From VSJD01 sp964617825 (GTDB lineage: Bacteria; Verrucomicrobiota; Kiritimatiellia; JAAZAB01), in contig CAZTWL010000002.1 in NCBI GenBank assembly GCA_964617825.1, forward strand, positions 62,001 through 126,000: a stretch of DNA of 64,000 nucleotides. Direction: 5' to 3'. Shown piece by piece: positions 1 through 8,992 of the stretch; position 1 is the first letter of the stretch, and the number at the start of each line of letters is the position of its first letter. A model generated the notes under the pieces. The model ran no database searches, had not been told where the DNA came from, and was given only the letters and a program-made list of their open reading frames with translations. Made by a program: the position numbers and the translations under genes.

Positions 1-138
1 CGCCACCCGGCACTTGCTTTTAAGCGCGGTATTCATTATGCTCAAATCCCGTAACCGATCGGAAGTCAGAAGGCAGAACTACAAATCCTCATTCTGAATT
101 CTGGCTCTAGCTTTATGGCGTTTTATAAAGGAGCCCCT

Positions 139-504
139 ATGTTTTCGATCATGTTAAAATCAAAATTGCACATGGCTTGCATCACGGATGTCATGCCGGA
201 ATACGAAGGCAGCCTGACGATCGACCGCGACCTGATGGATGCGGTCAAGTTGTTGCCTTATGAAAAGATACTGGTTGCAAACATGTCCAACACCAACCGG
301 TTCGAAACCTATGCCATTCCAAGCAAGCCCGGCGACGGCATGATCTGCTTGAACGGCCCGGCGGCGCGCCTTGGCGCCGTGGGCGACCGGGTGGTGATCC
401 TGGCCTTCGGCGCGGTTCCGACAGACGAAGCCCGCCGGCATCGTCCCTTGGTTCTGGTGCTGGATAACCACAATAAACCGATCGGCCCCCTGCGCGACAC
501 CTGA
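139..504 (+). CDS. panD: Aspartate 1-decarboxylase proenzyme
   Basis: Makes beta-alanine from L-aspartate for pantothenate and CoA synthesis; cytoplasmic, pyruvoyl-dependent. The 121-residue product has the family's normal length. With the ATG at 139 the landmark residues fall at canonical positions: Lys9, His11, Tyr22 and the self-cleavage pair Gly24-Ser25 (YEGS). RFETYAI and NGPAARL match the later conserved blocks. The start has AAAGGAG six bases upstream, which rules against the in-frame ATG at 115. It stands alone on the plus strand, convergent with clpX. Confidence 0.95.
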   Translation: MFSIMLKSKLHMACITDVMPEYEGSLTIDRDLMDAVKLLPYEKILVANMSNTNRFETYAIPSKPGDGMICLNGPAARLGAVGDRVVILAFGAVPTDEARRHRPLVLVLDNHNKPIGPLRDT

Positions 505-630
505 GACGGACGGCAAACAGCGGCCAGAGCTCTGCGGGCATATGTCCGATGCCGGAGGGAAGTCTGCCTTCATTGCCGAATGGTCCTTGTCCGGCCGTTG
601 ATCGCCGTCTTTTGGCGACTCATGCCTCCA

Positions 631-1926
631 TCAGGCGGACTGGCGCGAGGCATCCCCGGGCAGATAGTGCGCGTCAATCATCGCCTTGGTGATCTGGCAG
701 GCGCGCGCCTGGGATTGCATCGGCGCTTCGTACATGATATCCAGCATGATTTTTTCGAGGATGGAACGCAGGCCACGGGCGCCCGTATGCTTGCGCACCG
801 CCAAGCGGGCCAATTCCCGCAAGGCGGCGGGCGCAAAGGAAAGCTTGATGTTTTCCATGGCCATCAGTTTTTCGTATTGGCGGACCATGCTGTTTTTCGG
901 TTCCGTGAGCACGCGCACCAGGTCAGCTTCCGCCAATTCGTCCAACGCCACTACCGCCGGCAAGCGGCCGACAAATTCAGGGATCAGGCCGTACCGGATC
1001 AAATCTTCGGGTTCCACGAAATGCAGCGGGTTGCCGGATTCCGGGCGGCGGGATGACGCTCCTGCCGACTCCCCGGCTGACGGGTGAATAAACCCGATCT
1101 CGCGCGATCCTGTACGGCGGCGGATAATATCCTCCAGCCCGACAAAGGCGCCCCCGCAGATAAAGAGAATGCCCTCGGTATTGATTTTGATGAACTGCTC
1201 CTGGGGATGCTTGCGTCCGCCGTGCGCGGGCACATTGGCAATGGTGCCTTCCAAAATTTTCAAGAGCGCCTGTTGAACGCCTTCCCCGGAAACGTCGCGC
1301 GTAATGGAAACGTTTTCGGCCTTGCGCCCGATCTTGTCGATCTCGTCAATATACACAATGCCCCGTTCTGCGCGGGCCACATCCATGTCGGCGGCCTGGA
1401 TCAGGCGCAGGAGCACATTTTCGACATCTTCGCCGACGTAGCCGGCCTCGGTCAACGGCGTGGCATCCGAAATGCTGAAAGGCACATCCAGCATCCGCGC
1501 CAGAGTCCGCGCCAGGAGCGTTTTGCCGCAGCCTGTCGGCCCGATGAGCAGGATATTGCTTTTTTGAATTTCGACACTGGCCAAAGGATCGTTCGCGGGG
1601 AAATGCGCGGCCTGGTTCAAGCGCTTGTAATGATTATGCACCGCTACGGATAACGCCTTCTTGGCATAATCCTGGCCAATTACATACGCATCCAGGAATG
1701 CCTTGATTTCATGCGGCTTCGGCACCTTAAGCGCCGGCAGACTGGCGCCCGTGGCTGCCGCACCGGCGGCGCTTCCCTTTCCGGGCTGGCCTTCACCCAA
1801 AACCTTGCGGCTCAATTCGACGCAACCGTCGCAAATGTTGACGCCCGGGCCAACGAGCAATTGATTAACCTGATTACGGGCGCGACCACAGAAAGAACAT
1901 GTCGGCATTGTCGTGCGCTTGGCCAT
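631..1926 (-). CDS. clpX: ATP-dependent Clp protease ATP-binding subunit ClpX
   Basis: AAA+ unfoldase that feeds substrates to ClpP. The 431 residues show an N-terminal C4 zinc finger (CSFCG ... CDGC), Walker A GPTGCGKT, the pore loop GYVGED, Walker B IVYIDEIDKI and sensor-2 GARGLRSI. The ATG at 1926 is preferred because GGAGATATTA precedes it; the in-frame ATG at 1938 contains that ribosome site. It follows clpP and tig on the same strand (tig-clpP-clpX order), a standard protein-quality-control group. The 174-bp gap to clpP shows no gene. Confidence 0.97.
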   Translation of the reverse strand: MAKRTTMPTCSFCGRARNQVNQLLVGPGVNICDGCVELSRKVLGEGQPGKGSAAGAAATGASLPALKVPKPHEIKAFLDAYVIGQDYAKKALSVAVHNHYKRLNQAAHFPANDPLASVEIQKSNILLIGPTGCGKTLLARTLARMLDVPFSISDATPLTEAGYVGEDVENVLLRLIQAADMDVARAERGIVYIDEIDKIGRKAENVSITRDVSGEGVQQALLKILEGTIANVPAHGGRKHPQEQFIKINTEGILFICGGAFVGLEDIIRRRTGSREIGFIHPSAGESAGASSRRPESGNPLHFVEPEDLIRYGLIPEFVGRLPAVVALDELAEADLVRVLTEPKNSMVRQYEKLMAMENIKLSFAPAALRELARLAVRKHTGARGLRSILEKIMLDIMYEAPMQSQARACQITKAMIDAHYLPGDASRQSA

Positions 1927-2100
1927 TAATATCTCCAAAAACTATTTTTTGCCGCAAAAGCTGACGAAAAACGAGCTCTCCAAAATTCAGGGAATATTTC
2001 CCGCCTTTGGCGGATCCACCCATAGCCAGGAAAACGGACCTGGCGATTCAACCGGCATTTCGCCGATTGAATTTCTTGAAGCCCGGGACAGGGCACTTGC

Positions 2101-2718
2101 TTATTTCTTCATTTCCTTCGCCTGGCGTCCGGTGAGGACTTCATCCACCAAGCCGTATTTCTTGGCTTCCTCGGGCGACATGAAGAAATCGCGATCGGTA
2201 TCCTTGGCAACCGTATCGACCGATTTGCCGGTATGTTTGGCCAGAATGCCGTTAAGCACATCGCGCATCCGCAGGATTTCCTGGGCCTGGATGCTGATGT
2301 CGGAAGCCGCCCCCTGCGCGCCACCCCAGGGTTGATGCATCATAATCCGCGCATTCGGCAGGGAAAAGCGCTTGCCGGGCGTCCCGGCCGCCAGGAGAAT
2401 CGACCCCATGCTGGCTGCCTGCCCCACGCAATAAGTGGCGACATCGCACTTTAAAAACTGGATGGTATCGTAAATCGCCATCCCCGCCGTCACCGATCCG
2501 CCGGGCGAATTGATGTAGAAGCTGATTTCCTTGGTGGCGTCTTCCGCCTGCAGGAACAGCAACTGGGCCACAACCAGGCTGCTGACCTCGTCGCCGATGG
2601 CGCTTCCCAGGAAAATGATACGATCCTTCAAGAGCCGCGAATATATATCGTAAGCGCGCTCGCCACGACCGGTTTGCTCCACGACCATCGGCACCAACAT
2701 CTGGTTCTTGCTGCTCAT
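2101..2718 (-). CDS. clpP: ATP-dependent Clp protease proteolytic subunit ClpP
   Basis: Serine peptidase that forms the 14-mer chamber used by ClpX. The product is 205 residues, the usual length. The catalytic triad is visible as Ser near 103 (GQAASMGS), His near 128 (MMHQP) and Asp near 173 (DTDRD). SPGGSVTAG is the conserved strand next to the active site. GGAG lies upstream of ATG 2718. It is transcribed after tig and before clpX. Confidence 0.97.
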   Translation of the reverse strand: MSSKNQMLVPMVVEQTGRGERAYDIYSRLLKDRIIFLGSAIGDEVSSLVVAQLLFLQAEDATKEISFYINSPGGSVTAGMAIYDTIQFLKCDVATYCVGQAASMGSILLAAGTPGKRFSLPNARIMMHQPWGGAQGAASDISIQAQEILRMRDVLNGILAKHTGKSVDTVAKDTDRDFFMSPEEAKKYGLVDEVLTGRQAKEMKK

Positions 2719-2821
2719 AATTTATTCTCCATTTTTTTTATTGACGATTGTGGACAAATCAGGCGACCAAGCGGCACAATTGGTCCCGGTCTTCAATCGG
2801 CAATGATCAATCGAATTTCGG

Positions 2822-4147
2822 TCAGCGCCCTACCAACCGGCTGAAGAAGCCCTCTTCGTTCATCTTGGCATTGGCCAGCAGAAAATCGAGGGTTTTATCC
2901 ATGCGCACCTGATGCCGGATGGAATCCAGTTCCTTCTTTTCTTCCAATTCCTTGCGCAGCGCGGCGCCCGGCATGCGATAGCGCTCGGCCATGGTCTCGA
3001 TGAAACGGTCAACTTCCGCATCTTCCGCCGCAATTTTTTCTTCCTCCGCAATCCGGAGCAGAACATAACCGATCTTCACTTTTTCCGTAGCCGTGTTCGT
3101 CGCCGCAGTCAGGAGGTCAGCCTTCTTTTCTTCCACCTGCTCCCGGGATACGCCTCTGGTCAAGTTCTGCCGGACCATGGAGGCAAACAGGTTGCGGGCC
3201 TCTTCCTGAACCAGTGTTTCGGGCAAATCCAGAGTGGTTTTGGCCAGCAGATGACGGACGATTTCCTCCTTAAGCCGCATTTTTTCCGAGTTTTTAGCCT
3301 CTTCCTGCAACGACTCTTTCAGCTTGCCCCGCAAGTCGGCCTCAGATTCCACCCCGGCTTTTTTCAAGAGCTCCGCATCCAGCGCCGGGCGCCGCTTCTC
3401 GCGAACCGCCTTGACCTGCACCTGGTAGACGACCGTCTTGCCGATCAATTCCTTGACTTTGAAATCGGCGGGGAAAACGACGCTGATCTCTTTGTGGGCG
3501 CCGACGGTAAGATCCAGCAGCCCCGTATCGAATCCCGGCAAAAAAGCGTTTTCATCGGCCATCACCCAGAAATCCTTGCCCTGTCCCAGGCCGGTGACGT
3601 GCTTGCCCAGGGCGGACAACGGTTTGCCGTCGAACAGGCCTTCATAATCGATCTGGACCAGATCGCCTTTGCGGACGGCGCGTCCTTCCACTGCCTCGAA
3701 TTGCGACAGACGATCAAGCCACGCCTCCAGCGCTTTTTGGACGTTATCCTCGGAAACATCAATCGGGTTTTCCTTGAGGTTGATGCCCTTGTATTTCGGC
3801 AATTTGAACTCCGGCGGCACATCCAGCGTGACCTTGTAGGTCATGGGCTCGTTGCGCTTCAAGGTGACATCCAAGTTCAAAACGGCCAAGGGATCCAGTT
3901 CCGCCTGCTTCAAAGCCTCCGGGTACGTGCGCCCGACCAGGGCATCCCGCACTTCCTCTTCGATTTCTTTGGCATAGCGCCGCTCAACCAGCGCTTGCGG
4001 CGCCCGGCCCGGACGAAAGCCCGGCACCCGCGCCATTTTAACGAAAGCGGCGATTGCGGTCTTATATTCCTCCGCCACCGTTTCCACCGGCACATCGACC
4101 TGCAATATTTTACGACACGGCCCAGATTTTTCGACTTTTACCTTCAT
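2822..4147 (-). CDS. tig: Trigger factor, ribosome-associated chaperone and prolyl isomerase
   Basis: Binds nascent chains at the ribosome exit tunnel. The 441 residues contain the N-terminal ribosome-binding domain with the signature loop GFRPGRAP (about residues 44-51), a central FKBP-type PPIase domain (GDLVQIDYEGLFDGKPL) and a helical charged C-terminal arm. The start at 4147 is supported by GGGAGAG just upstream. First gene of the tig-clpP-clpX group. The stretch upstream (4148-4284) holds 8-bp repeats described separately. Confidence 0.95.
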   Translation of the reverse strand: MKVKVEKSGPCRKILQVDVPVETVAEEYKTAIAAFVKMARVPGFRPGRAPQALVERRYAKEIEEEVRDALVGRTYPEALKQAELDPLAVLNLDVTLKRNEPMTYKVTLDVPPEFKLPKYKGINLKENPIDVSEDNVQKALEAWLDRLSQFEAVEGRAVRKGDLVQIDYEGLFDGKPLSALGKHVTGLGQGKDFWVMADENAFLPGFDTGLLDLTVGAHKEISVVFPADFKVKELIGKTVVYQVQVKAVREKRRPALDAELLKKAGVESEADLRGKLKESLQEEAKNSEKMRLKEEIVRHLLAKTTLDLPETLVQEEARNLFASMVRQNLTRGVSREQVEEKKADLLTAATNTATEKVKIGYVLLRIAEEEKIAAEDAEVDRFIETMAERYRMPGAALRKELEEKKELDSIRHQVRMDKTLDFLLANAKMNEEGFFSRLVGR

Positions 4148-4242
4148 GACTCTCCCGGATTATTGAGTGCTTTGGCAATTGAGCGACTTAACGATCGCTT
4201 ATGATTTAACGAAGCGCTTTTTCCCGAAAACAAAACGGTATT

Positions 4243-4276
4243 AAATCACTAAATCACTCCATCACTCAATCTTTAA
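4243..4276. repeat. Degenerate 8-bp tandem repeat
   Basis: In the tig-rho gap the sequence reads AATCACTA, AATCACTC, CATCACTC, AATCTTTA, four imperfect octamers in tandem. The octamer period differs from the heptamers elsewhere in the window. No stem with a T-run accompanies it, so it is not an obvious terminator for rho. Confidence 0.6.
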
Positions 4277-4284
4277 ATTTTTTC

Positions 4285-5919
4285 TTATTCTTTCATGGTC
4301 ATTAGAAATTCGGCATTGCTCTTGGTCTTTTTCAGCTTGCTGACCACCAGCTCCATGGTTTCGACCGGGGGCACGCCGTTCAGGGCCTTGCGCAGGATCC
4401 AGGTCTTGTTCAGTTCGTCCGGATGCAGCAGCAATTCTTCTTTACGCGTGCCGGATTTTTCGATATTGATGGCCGGAAAGACGCGCTTGTCGACCAGATG
4501 CCGGTCCAAGCTCAATTCCATATTGCCGGTCCCCTTGAATTCTTCGAAAATCACCTCGTCCATGCGGCTGCCGGTATCCACCAGGGCGGTGGCTATGATG
4601 GTCAAGCTCCCGCCTTCCTCGATATTACGGGCGGCCCCGAAGAACCGTTTGGGCTTGTGCAGGGCATTGGAATCCACGCCGCCGGACAAGATCTTGCCGC
4701 TATGCGGCTCCATCGTGTTATAAGCCCGCGCCAGGCGCGTGATGCTGTCCAGCAGGATGACGACATCCCGCCCGCATTCGACCATGCGCTTGGCCATTTC
4801 AATGACCATCTCGGCCACCTGGATGTGACGCTCGGGCGGCTCGTCGAATGTGGAGCTCAAAACGTGGGCCGTCGTATGCCGCTCCATGTCGGTCACTTCC
4901 TCGGGGCGCTCGTCAATCAGCATGACGATCAGATACACATCGGGGTGATTCTTGGAAATACTGTTGGCAATTTTCTGGAGGAGCACCGTTTTGCCGGTGC
5001 GCGGCGGCGCCACGATCACGCCGCGCTGCCCCATGCCAATGGGCGTAAAAATATCCATGACACGCATGGATACTTCGTCCTGTTCCCGTTCCAGAATGAT
5101 CCGGCGGTCAGGAAAGAGCGGCGTCAGGTTTTCGAAGGGGATCTTGCGTCCGCTTCTTTCAGGATCGCCGTCATTCACCTTGTCCACGCGCAGCAATGCA
5201 AAGAAGCGCTCCTTATCCTTGGGCGAGCGGATTTCGCCCTCCACCGTGTCGCCGGTCCGCAGGGCAAACCGCCGGATCTGCGACGGCGAGACGTAAATAT
5301 CTTCCGGGCAGGGCAGATAGTTGTAATTAGGCGAGCGCAGGAACCCAAACCCGTCCGGTAGAATTTCGATGACGCCTTTGCCGAAAATCGTACCATGCTG
5401 ATAGGCATTGGCCTTGAGAATTTCGAAGATCAGTTCGTGCTTGCGCAGGGCGCCCAGGTCAACCAGATGGTAGCGCGCCGCCAGTTCGTTGAGCTCAGGC
5501 ACGGATTTTTGCTGCAGTTCGGAAAGATGCAAGGTCAGTTCGCGGCCACGCACGGAAGATGCTCCCGAAGGAGGGGGGGGCATGGTTGCCCCAGCCTGAG
5601 CAGGCGCATTGCCGTTCGCCACATTTCCGTTCACTCCGTTCTGTTCCGCAGATGACTTGCCCGCCGGCGCCGATCCGGCGCCGGTTTCCAACCCCGCGGC
5701 GGGCGCCAACCCGGCGGCGGGCGCCGCGCCGGGAGCGGGCATCGTCCCGGCCGACTGGTCCAGGGAGTTGCCCGACGAGCTATCATGCGCATGCCGGATC
5801 GGCGGCACGGCGCCGTTTTCCATATAAATCTTTGACATTGCCGGCCGCCCGCGCGGATGACGCGAAGGGTGTCCTGGACGCCGGGATTTGTTTTCATTCA
5901 TGTTCCGTTTATCTTCCAT
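4285..5919 (-). CDS. rho: Transcription termination factor Rho
   Basis: Hexameric RNA helicase that ends transcription. From ATG 5919 the protein has 544 residues. A long Ala/Gly/Pro/Asn-rich N-terminal extension (about residues 30-115) precedes the Rho N-terminal helices (SELQQKSVPELNELA), a cold-shock RNA-binding domain (ILPDGFGFLRSPNYNYLP) and the RecA-like motor with Walker A PPRTGKT and Walker B VVILLDSITRLAR. The start is chosen because GGAG lies eight bases upstream; longer in-frame starts would run far into coaE. It overlaps the end of coaE by 11 bases, implying coupling. Confidence 0.95.
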   Translation of the reverse strand: MEDKRNMNENKSRRPGHPSRHPRGRPAMSKIYMENGAVPPIRHAHDSSSGNSLDQSAGTMPAPGAAPAAGLAPAAGLETGAGSAPAGKSSAEQNGVNGNVANGNAPAQAGATMPPPPSGASSVRGRELTLHLSELQQKSVPELNELAARYHLVDLGALRKHELIFEILKANAYQHGTIFGKGVIEILPDGFGFLRSPNYNYLPCPEDIYVSPSQIRRFALRTGDTVEGEIRSPKDKERFFALLRVDKVNDGDPERSGRKIPFENLTPLFPDRRIILEREQDEVSMRVMDIFTPIGMGQRGVIVAPPRTGKTVLLQKIANSISKNHPDVYLIVMLIDERPEEVTDMERHTTAHVLSSTFDEPPERHIQVAEMVIEMAKRMVECGRDVVILLDSITRLARAYNTMEPHSGKILSGGVDSNALHKPKRFFGAARNIEEGGSLTIIATALVDTGSRMDEVIFEEFKGTGNMELSLDRHLVDKRVFPAINIEKSGTRKEELLLHPDELNKTWILRKALNGVPPVETMELVVSKLKKTKSNAEFLMTMKE

Positions 5920-6595
5920 CGCTATTCTCCACATGTATTCTGATCTGTTGCATAACTTGAACGGTTTGCTGTTGCGCACACGCCCGCGTGCCCGCATTAA
6001 AAACCACATAATCCGCGCATTCCATTTTTTTCTCCACCGGCCACTGGGCCGCCATCCGATCGTGTGCCTCCTTATCCGTAAATCCCTTCGAGCGCAAGCG
6101 GCCCAGTTGCAGTTCGGCCGGCGCGCCGACGCAAATCACCTGGTCCCAAGCCGACTCCCAGCCTGTCTCATAAAGCAGGGGAATAATGGCGACCACGCCA
6201 CCCTTCCATACCCGGCCGACGTTAAGGCGGGCCGCCTCCCGTTGGGCGCCGACCTGGGCTTCGATGGCCGCTTGCGCCGCCGGATGCAAGAGGGCATTCA
6301 GCCGACCCAGGGCCTCCGCATCGCCGAACACCTGCCGGCCTAAAACCGCGCGGTCAATCTCGCCATCCGGCGCAACAATTCCGCGGCCAAAGGCCGCCAC
6401 GATTTGCGGGAATAGCGGCATTCCGGAGCGCATCAGGTCATGGCAAACCGTATCTGCTTCGATCACCGCAACGCCCAGCGCTTCCAGGTACGCACCTACC
6501 AGGCTTTTCCCGCACGCAATGCCGCCCGTGACGCAAATTCGCACCCAGGGACGGACGGGAGTCTCGTTTTTCATCTCCGCCATGTTGTTTGTCAT
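5909..6595 (-). CDS. coaE: Dephospho-CoA kinase
   Basis: Phosphorylates dephospho-CoA, the last step of CoA synthesis. The protein has the P-loop GGIACGKS near its N-terminus, the EADTVCHDLM substrate block, the LxxLLHP motif as LNALLHP, and PLLYETGW, all typical of CoaE. I chose ATG 6595 because AAGGA precedes it; ATG 6640 and ATG 6583 are alternatives. The C-terminal tail is slightly long (QQTVQVMQQIRIHVEN). Cotranscribed with rho, which it overlaps. Confidence 0.92.
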   Translation of the reverse strand: MTNNMAEMKNETPVRPWVRICVTGGIACGKSLVGAYLEALGVAVIEADTVCHDLMRSGMPLFPQIVAAFGRGIVAPDGEIDRAVLGRQVFGDAEALGRLNALLHPAAQAAIEAQVGAQREAARLNVGRVWKGGVVAIIPLLYETGWESAWDQVICVGAPAELQLGRLRSKGFTDKEAHDRMAAQWPVEKKMECADYVVFNAGTRACAQQQTVQVMQQIRIHVENSDGR

Positions 6596-6696
6596 AATCG
6601 CATCCTTACCCAACGACACAAGTACGGCGACAGTGTTCACTAACAGGCGCCGGGGAGGGCAGCCGCAGAGCGCACATCGAATTGCTTTTGCTTTCT

Positions 6697-6722
6697 TTTA
6701 ATTGCAAATTGGAAATTAAACA
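6697..6722. repeat. Degenerate heptamer array (AATTTCC class)
   Basis: On the minus strand the units read AATTTCC, AATTTGC, AATTAAA in exact 7-base register, in the gap between the STT3-like gene and coaE. Confidence 0.5.
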
Positions 6723-6782
6723 GGCATCGGCAAATGCCTCGGATTTATCAGCCATGCTCCTCCGAACACCGAATCCGGGCGC

Positions 6783-8843
6783 CTACCGCAACCGCAGGAG
6801 GATCTGCAGGGCATTCGCATTCTGCGGATCGTACATCAGGGCCTGCGTCGCCTTATTTTCGGCCTCCGCCTTGCGGCCAAAGCGCTCGGCCCGCACAGCC
6901 TCCGCCGCCAGGCGATTTGCGGATTGTTCATCCGCGCGCGTGACGACGCGAAACACCCGGTACTTGGCATTCCCCCACAAAAACCGGAAATAACGTCCCT
7001 GCTCCGGACGTTTTTCAAACAGCCTCGCGGCGGCTGACGGCGGCGGATTCAACGCATTCACGCAATACCGCATCTGCGATTCAACCTGAAAATCGGAGAA
7101 CTCGCCCAGCGCATACACATAATAGGAAACGCCAAAAGGCTCCATCCATGCGCGAAAACCAGCTTCGTTGGACTTGAACAGCGCTTCCCCATAAGCGCGC
7201 ACCCGGTCACGGATGCCCGGCGATTCGAATTTAGGATGCAAAACAATGGGGCAATTCGCATAGGCCAGCACAAACGCACTCAGCCCAAAATTGGCCAGGA
7301 CCCGCTCGCCAGGCGCATTGGTCCGCAGCCATTGGCAGAGTTCCCGCTTTTCGTCCAAATAGCCCGGCACGCTGCCCCAGCGCGCGGGATTATTCAGAAC
7401 ATGCGCAGCTTCCACCCCCACCCCGGCCAGAAGCAGCACCAGGACCAGCCAGCGGATCACGCTAAACCTTACGGATACCCAGTAACCCAACCACCCGAGC
7501 AGGGCGGCAAACCCCAAAATCAAGAACACATGGAATCGAATGAAAAATACAAAGGCCAGAAGAGAGACGAAAGTGTAACCAAGTAGTTGATTGATTTCGG
7601 GGTCCGGGTGCGCGCGCGTATGGAAAAAAGCGATGACGCCTGCCAACAAAGAAAGGTAGAGAGTGACAGGAAACAGAGTGGCTGTCAACCTAAAAGTTGC
7701 CGAATTTAATGGAGCCGTCCAGAGAATGCGCTGTTCATAGGTCAGCAGCGCGGGATCGGCGGGCTTATGGTTGAGGAAGCGGAGCTTGGCCCAGAGCAGT
7801 TCGATAAAATGATTGTAGGTTTCGCCGTAAACATGCATCCAGAGCGCGCCCACAGCCAGCGGCGCCAGGGCAAGCAACGCCAACGCCAGCCGCCGCCGCC
7901 AACATCGCCGCGGGGGCCGGCAACCGGGCGCGGCTTCCCGAACAGAGGTTTCCTTCCGCTGGAACCATCGTTCCGCGGCCAGCCCCAGCGCCACGCCATA
8001 GGCCAGCAACATGGCAAACGAACCTGCAAACGCATGGGCCCGCAGGTAGGGATTCAAAATGCCGGCGCCTACCAGCGCCAATAGAGTCAGCCACCACGCC
8101 AGGCATGCGCGGGAATCCTCAAAATACCTTCCGGCCATGAAGCGCAGGAAAGACCAGAACGACCACAGGATGATGTAATACTGAATCAGGTCCCAGAACG
8201 ACATGGCGCACGCAAGCATGATGGCGGAAAACGAGGCCGCAAGACAAAAGGTTCCGCGCCCTTTTGCGCGCCTGGCCACCGCGCCCAGGGCCCAGTGTGC
8301 AACCAGGAAGGGCAGCGCAAAATTCTCGTGCTGAAGTTCCTGTCCGGTTGAGCGCATGACGGCAGCCAGCGCCACGGCATAATACGCGCCGCCAATTCCC
8401 GCCGCCCAGACGGAACGCGTCCACGCCCACAGCCACAGGCTCAGGAGCGGAATTCCCAGGCAGAACCAGACAGCAGAAACCCAGCGCACGCGATCCTCCA
8501 GCGGCAGCGCCTTGGGCAACAGGCGGGAAACCGCGGCATAGACATATTCCGCGCCCAGGGTATAAGTCTCGCGAACCACGACACCCTCCGGCACCTGGAC
8601 GGCTTTATCGAGGCGGGGAATATGCGCGGTGGCAAAGAGCATACGGACATATCGAAATTCCAGAGCGCTTTCCATATTGAAAGGCAGGGGCCGGCCATAT
8701 TCCACATATTGGGCCGAAAGCACCGTGCGCCGCATGGCCACTCCCGCGACAAACAGTGCCGCAAGTCCGAGCACGGCCAGAAGGATTTTAACAGATCGAT
8801 TGCAGGCTGGAGAAAGATTGGTTTGCATGGATCGTATTGTCAT
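6783..8843 (-). CDS. Polytopic membrane protein, STT3/GT-C glycosyltransferase-like, with C-terminal TPR
   Basis: A 686-residue protein with one N-terminal helix (about 18-38), a large first external loop, and roughly ten more hydrophobic segments up to about residue 490, then a soluble domain ending in a TPR-like helix pair (ALMYDPQNANALQILLRL). The loop block EFRYVRMLF...PRLDKAVQVPEG and the later MRSTGQELQHEN resemble the DPYxxxR-type first loop and the [SD]xxNE region of STT3/AglB oligosaccharyltransferases. I therefore suggest a lipid-linked sugar transferase. No clear WWDxG motif is seen, so function is tentative. The start could also be ATG 8828. Confidence 0.5.
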   Translation of the reverse strand: MTIRSMQTNLSPACNRSVKILLAVLGLAALFVAGVAMRRTVLSAQYVEYGRPLPFNMESALEFRYVRMLFATAHIPRLDKAVQVPEGVVVRETYTLGAEYVYAAVSRLLPKALPLEDRVRWVSAVWFCLGIPLLSLWLWAWTRSVWAAGIGGAYYAVALAAVMRSTGQELQHENFALPFLVAHWALGAVARRAKGRGTFCLAASFSAIMLACAMSFWDLIQYYIILWSFWSFLRFMAGRYFEDSRACLAWWLTLLALVGAGILNPYLRAHAFAGSFAMLLAYGVALGLAAERWFQRKETSVREAAPGCRPPRRCWRRRLALALLALAPLAVGALWMHVYGETYNHFIELLWAKLRFLNHKPADPALLTYEQRILWTAPLNSATFRLTATLFPVTLYLSLLAGVIAFFHTRAHPDPEINQLLGYTFVSLLAFVFFIRFHVFLILGFAALLGWLGYWVSVRFSVIRWLVLVLLLAGVGVEAAHVLNNPARWGSVPGYLDEKRELCQWLRTNAPGERVLANFGLSAFVLAYANCPIVLHPKFESPGIRDRVRAYGEALFKSNEAGFRAWMEPFGVSYYVYALGEFSDFQVESQMRYCVNALNPPPSAAARLFEKRPEQGRYFRFLWGNAKYRVFRVVTRADEQSANRLAAEAVRAERFGRKAEAENKATQALMYDPQNANALQILLRLR

Positions 8844-8992
8844 GCCATGGGCGGATCCGCAATTGACGGAAAAATCATAATCGTTGCCTTAGGGATAAAT
8901 TGGCGCCGGCATTTCACGCAACATAAAATCGAATGGTTGGGATGATTTCCATGGGCCCATGGTTTACAGCCCTCTGCCAATACAGCCTATCT

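Noticed and set aside
2912..4204. 430-codon open frame antisense to tig
   Set aside because: It is the complement of a clear trigger factor gene; no family, no ribosome site. High GC third positions create such frames.
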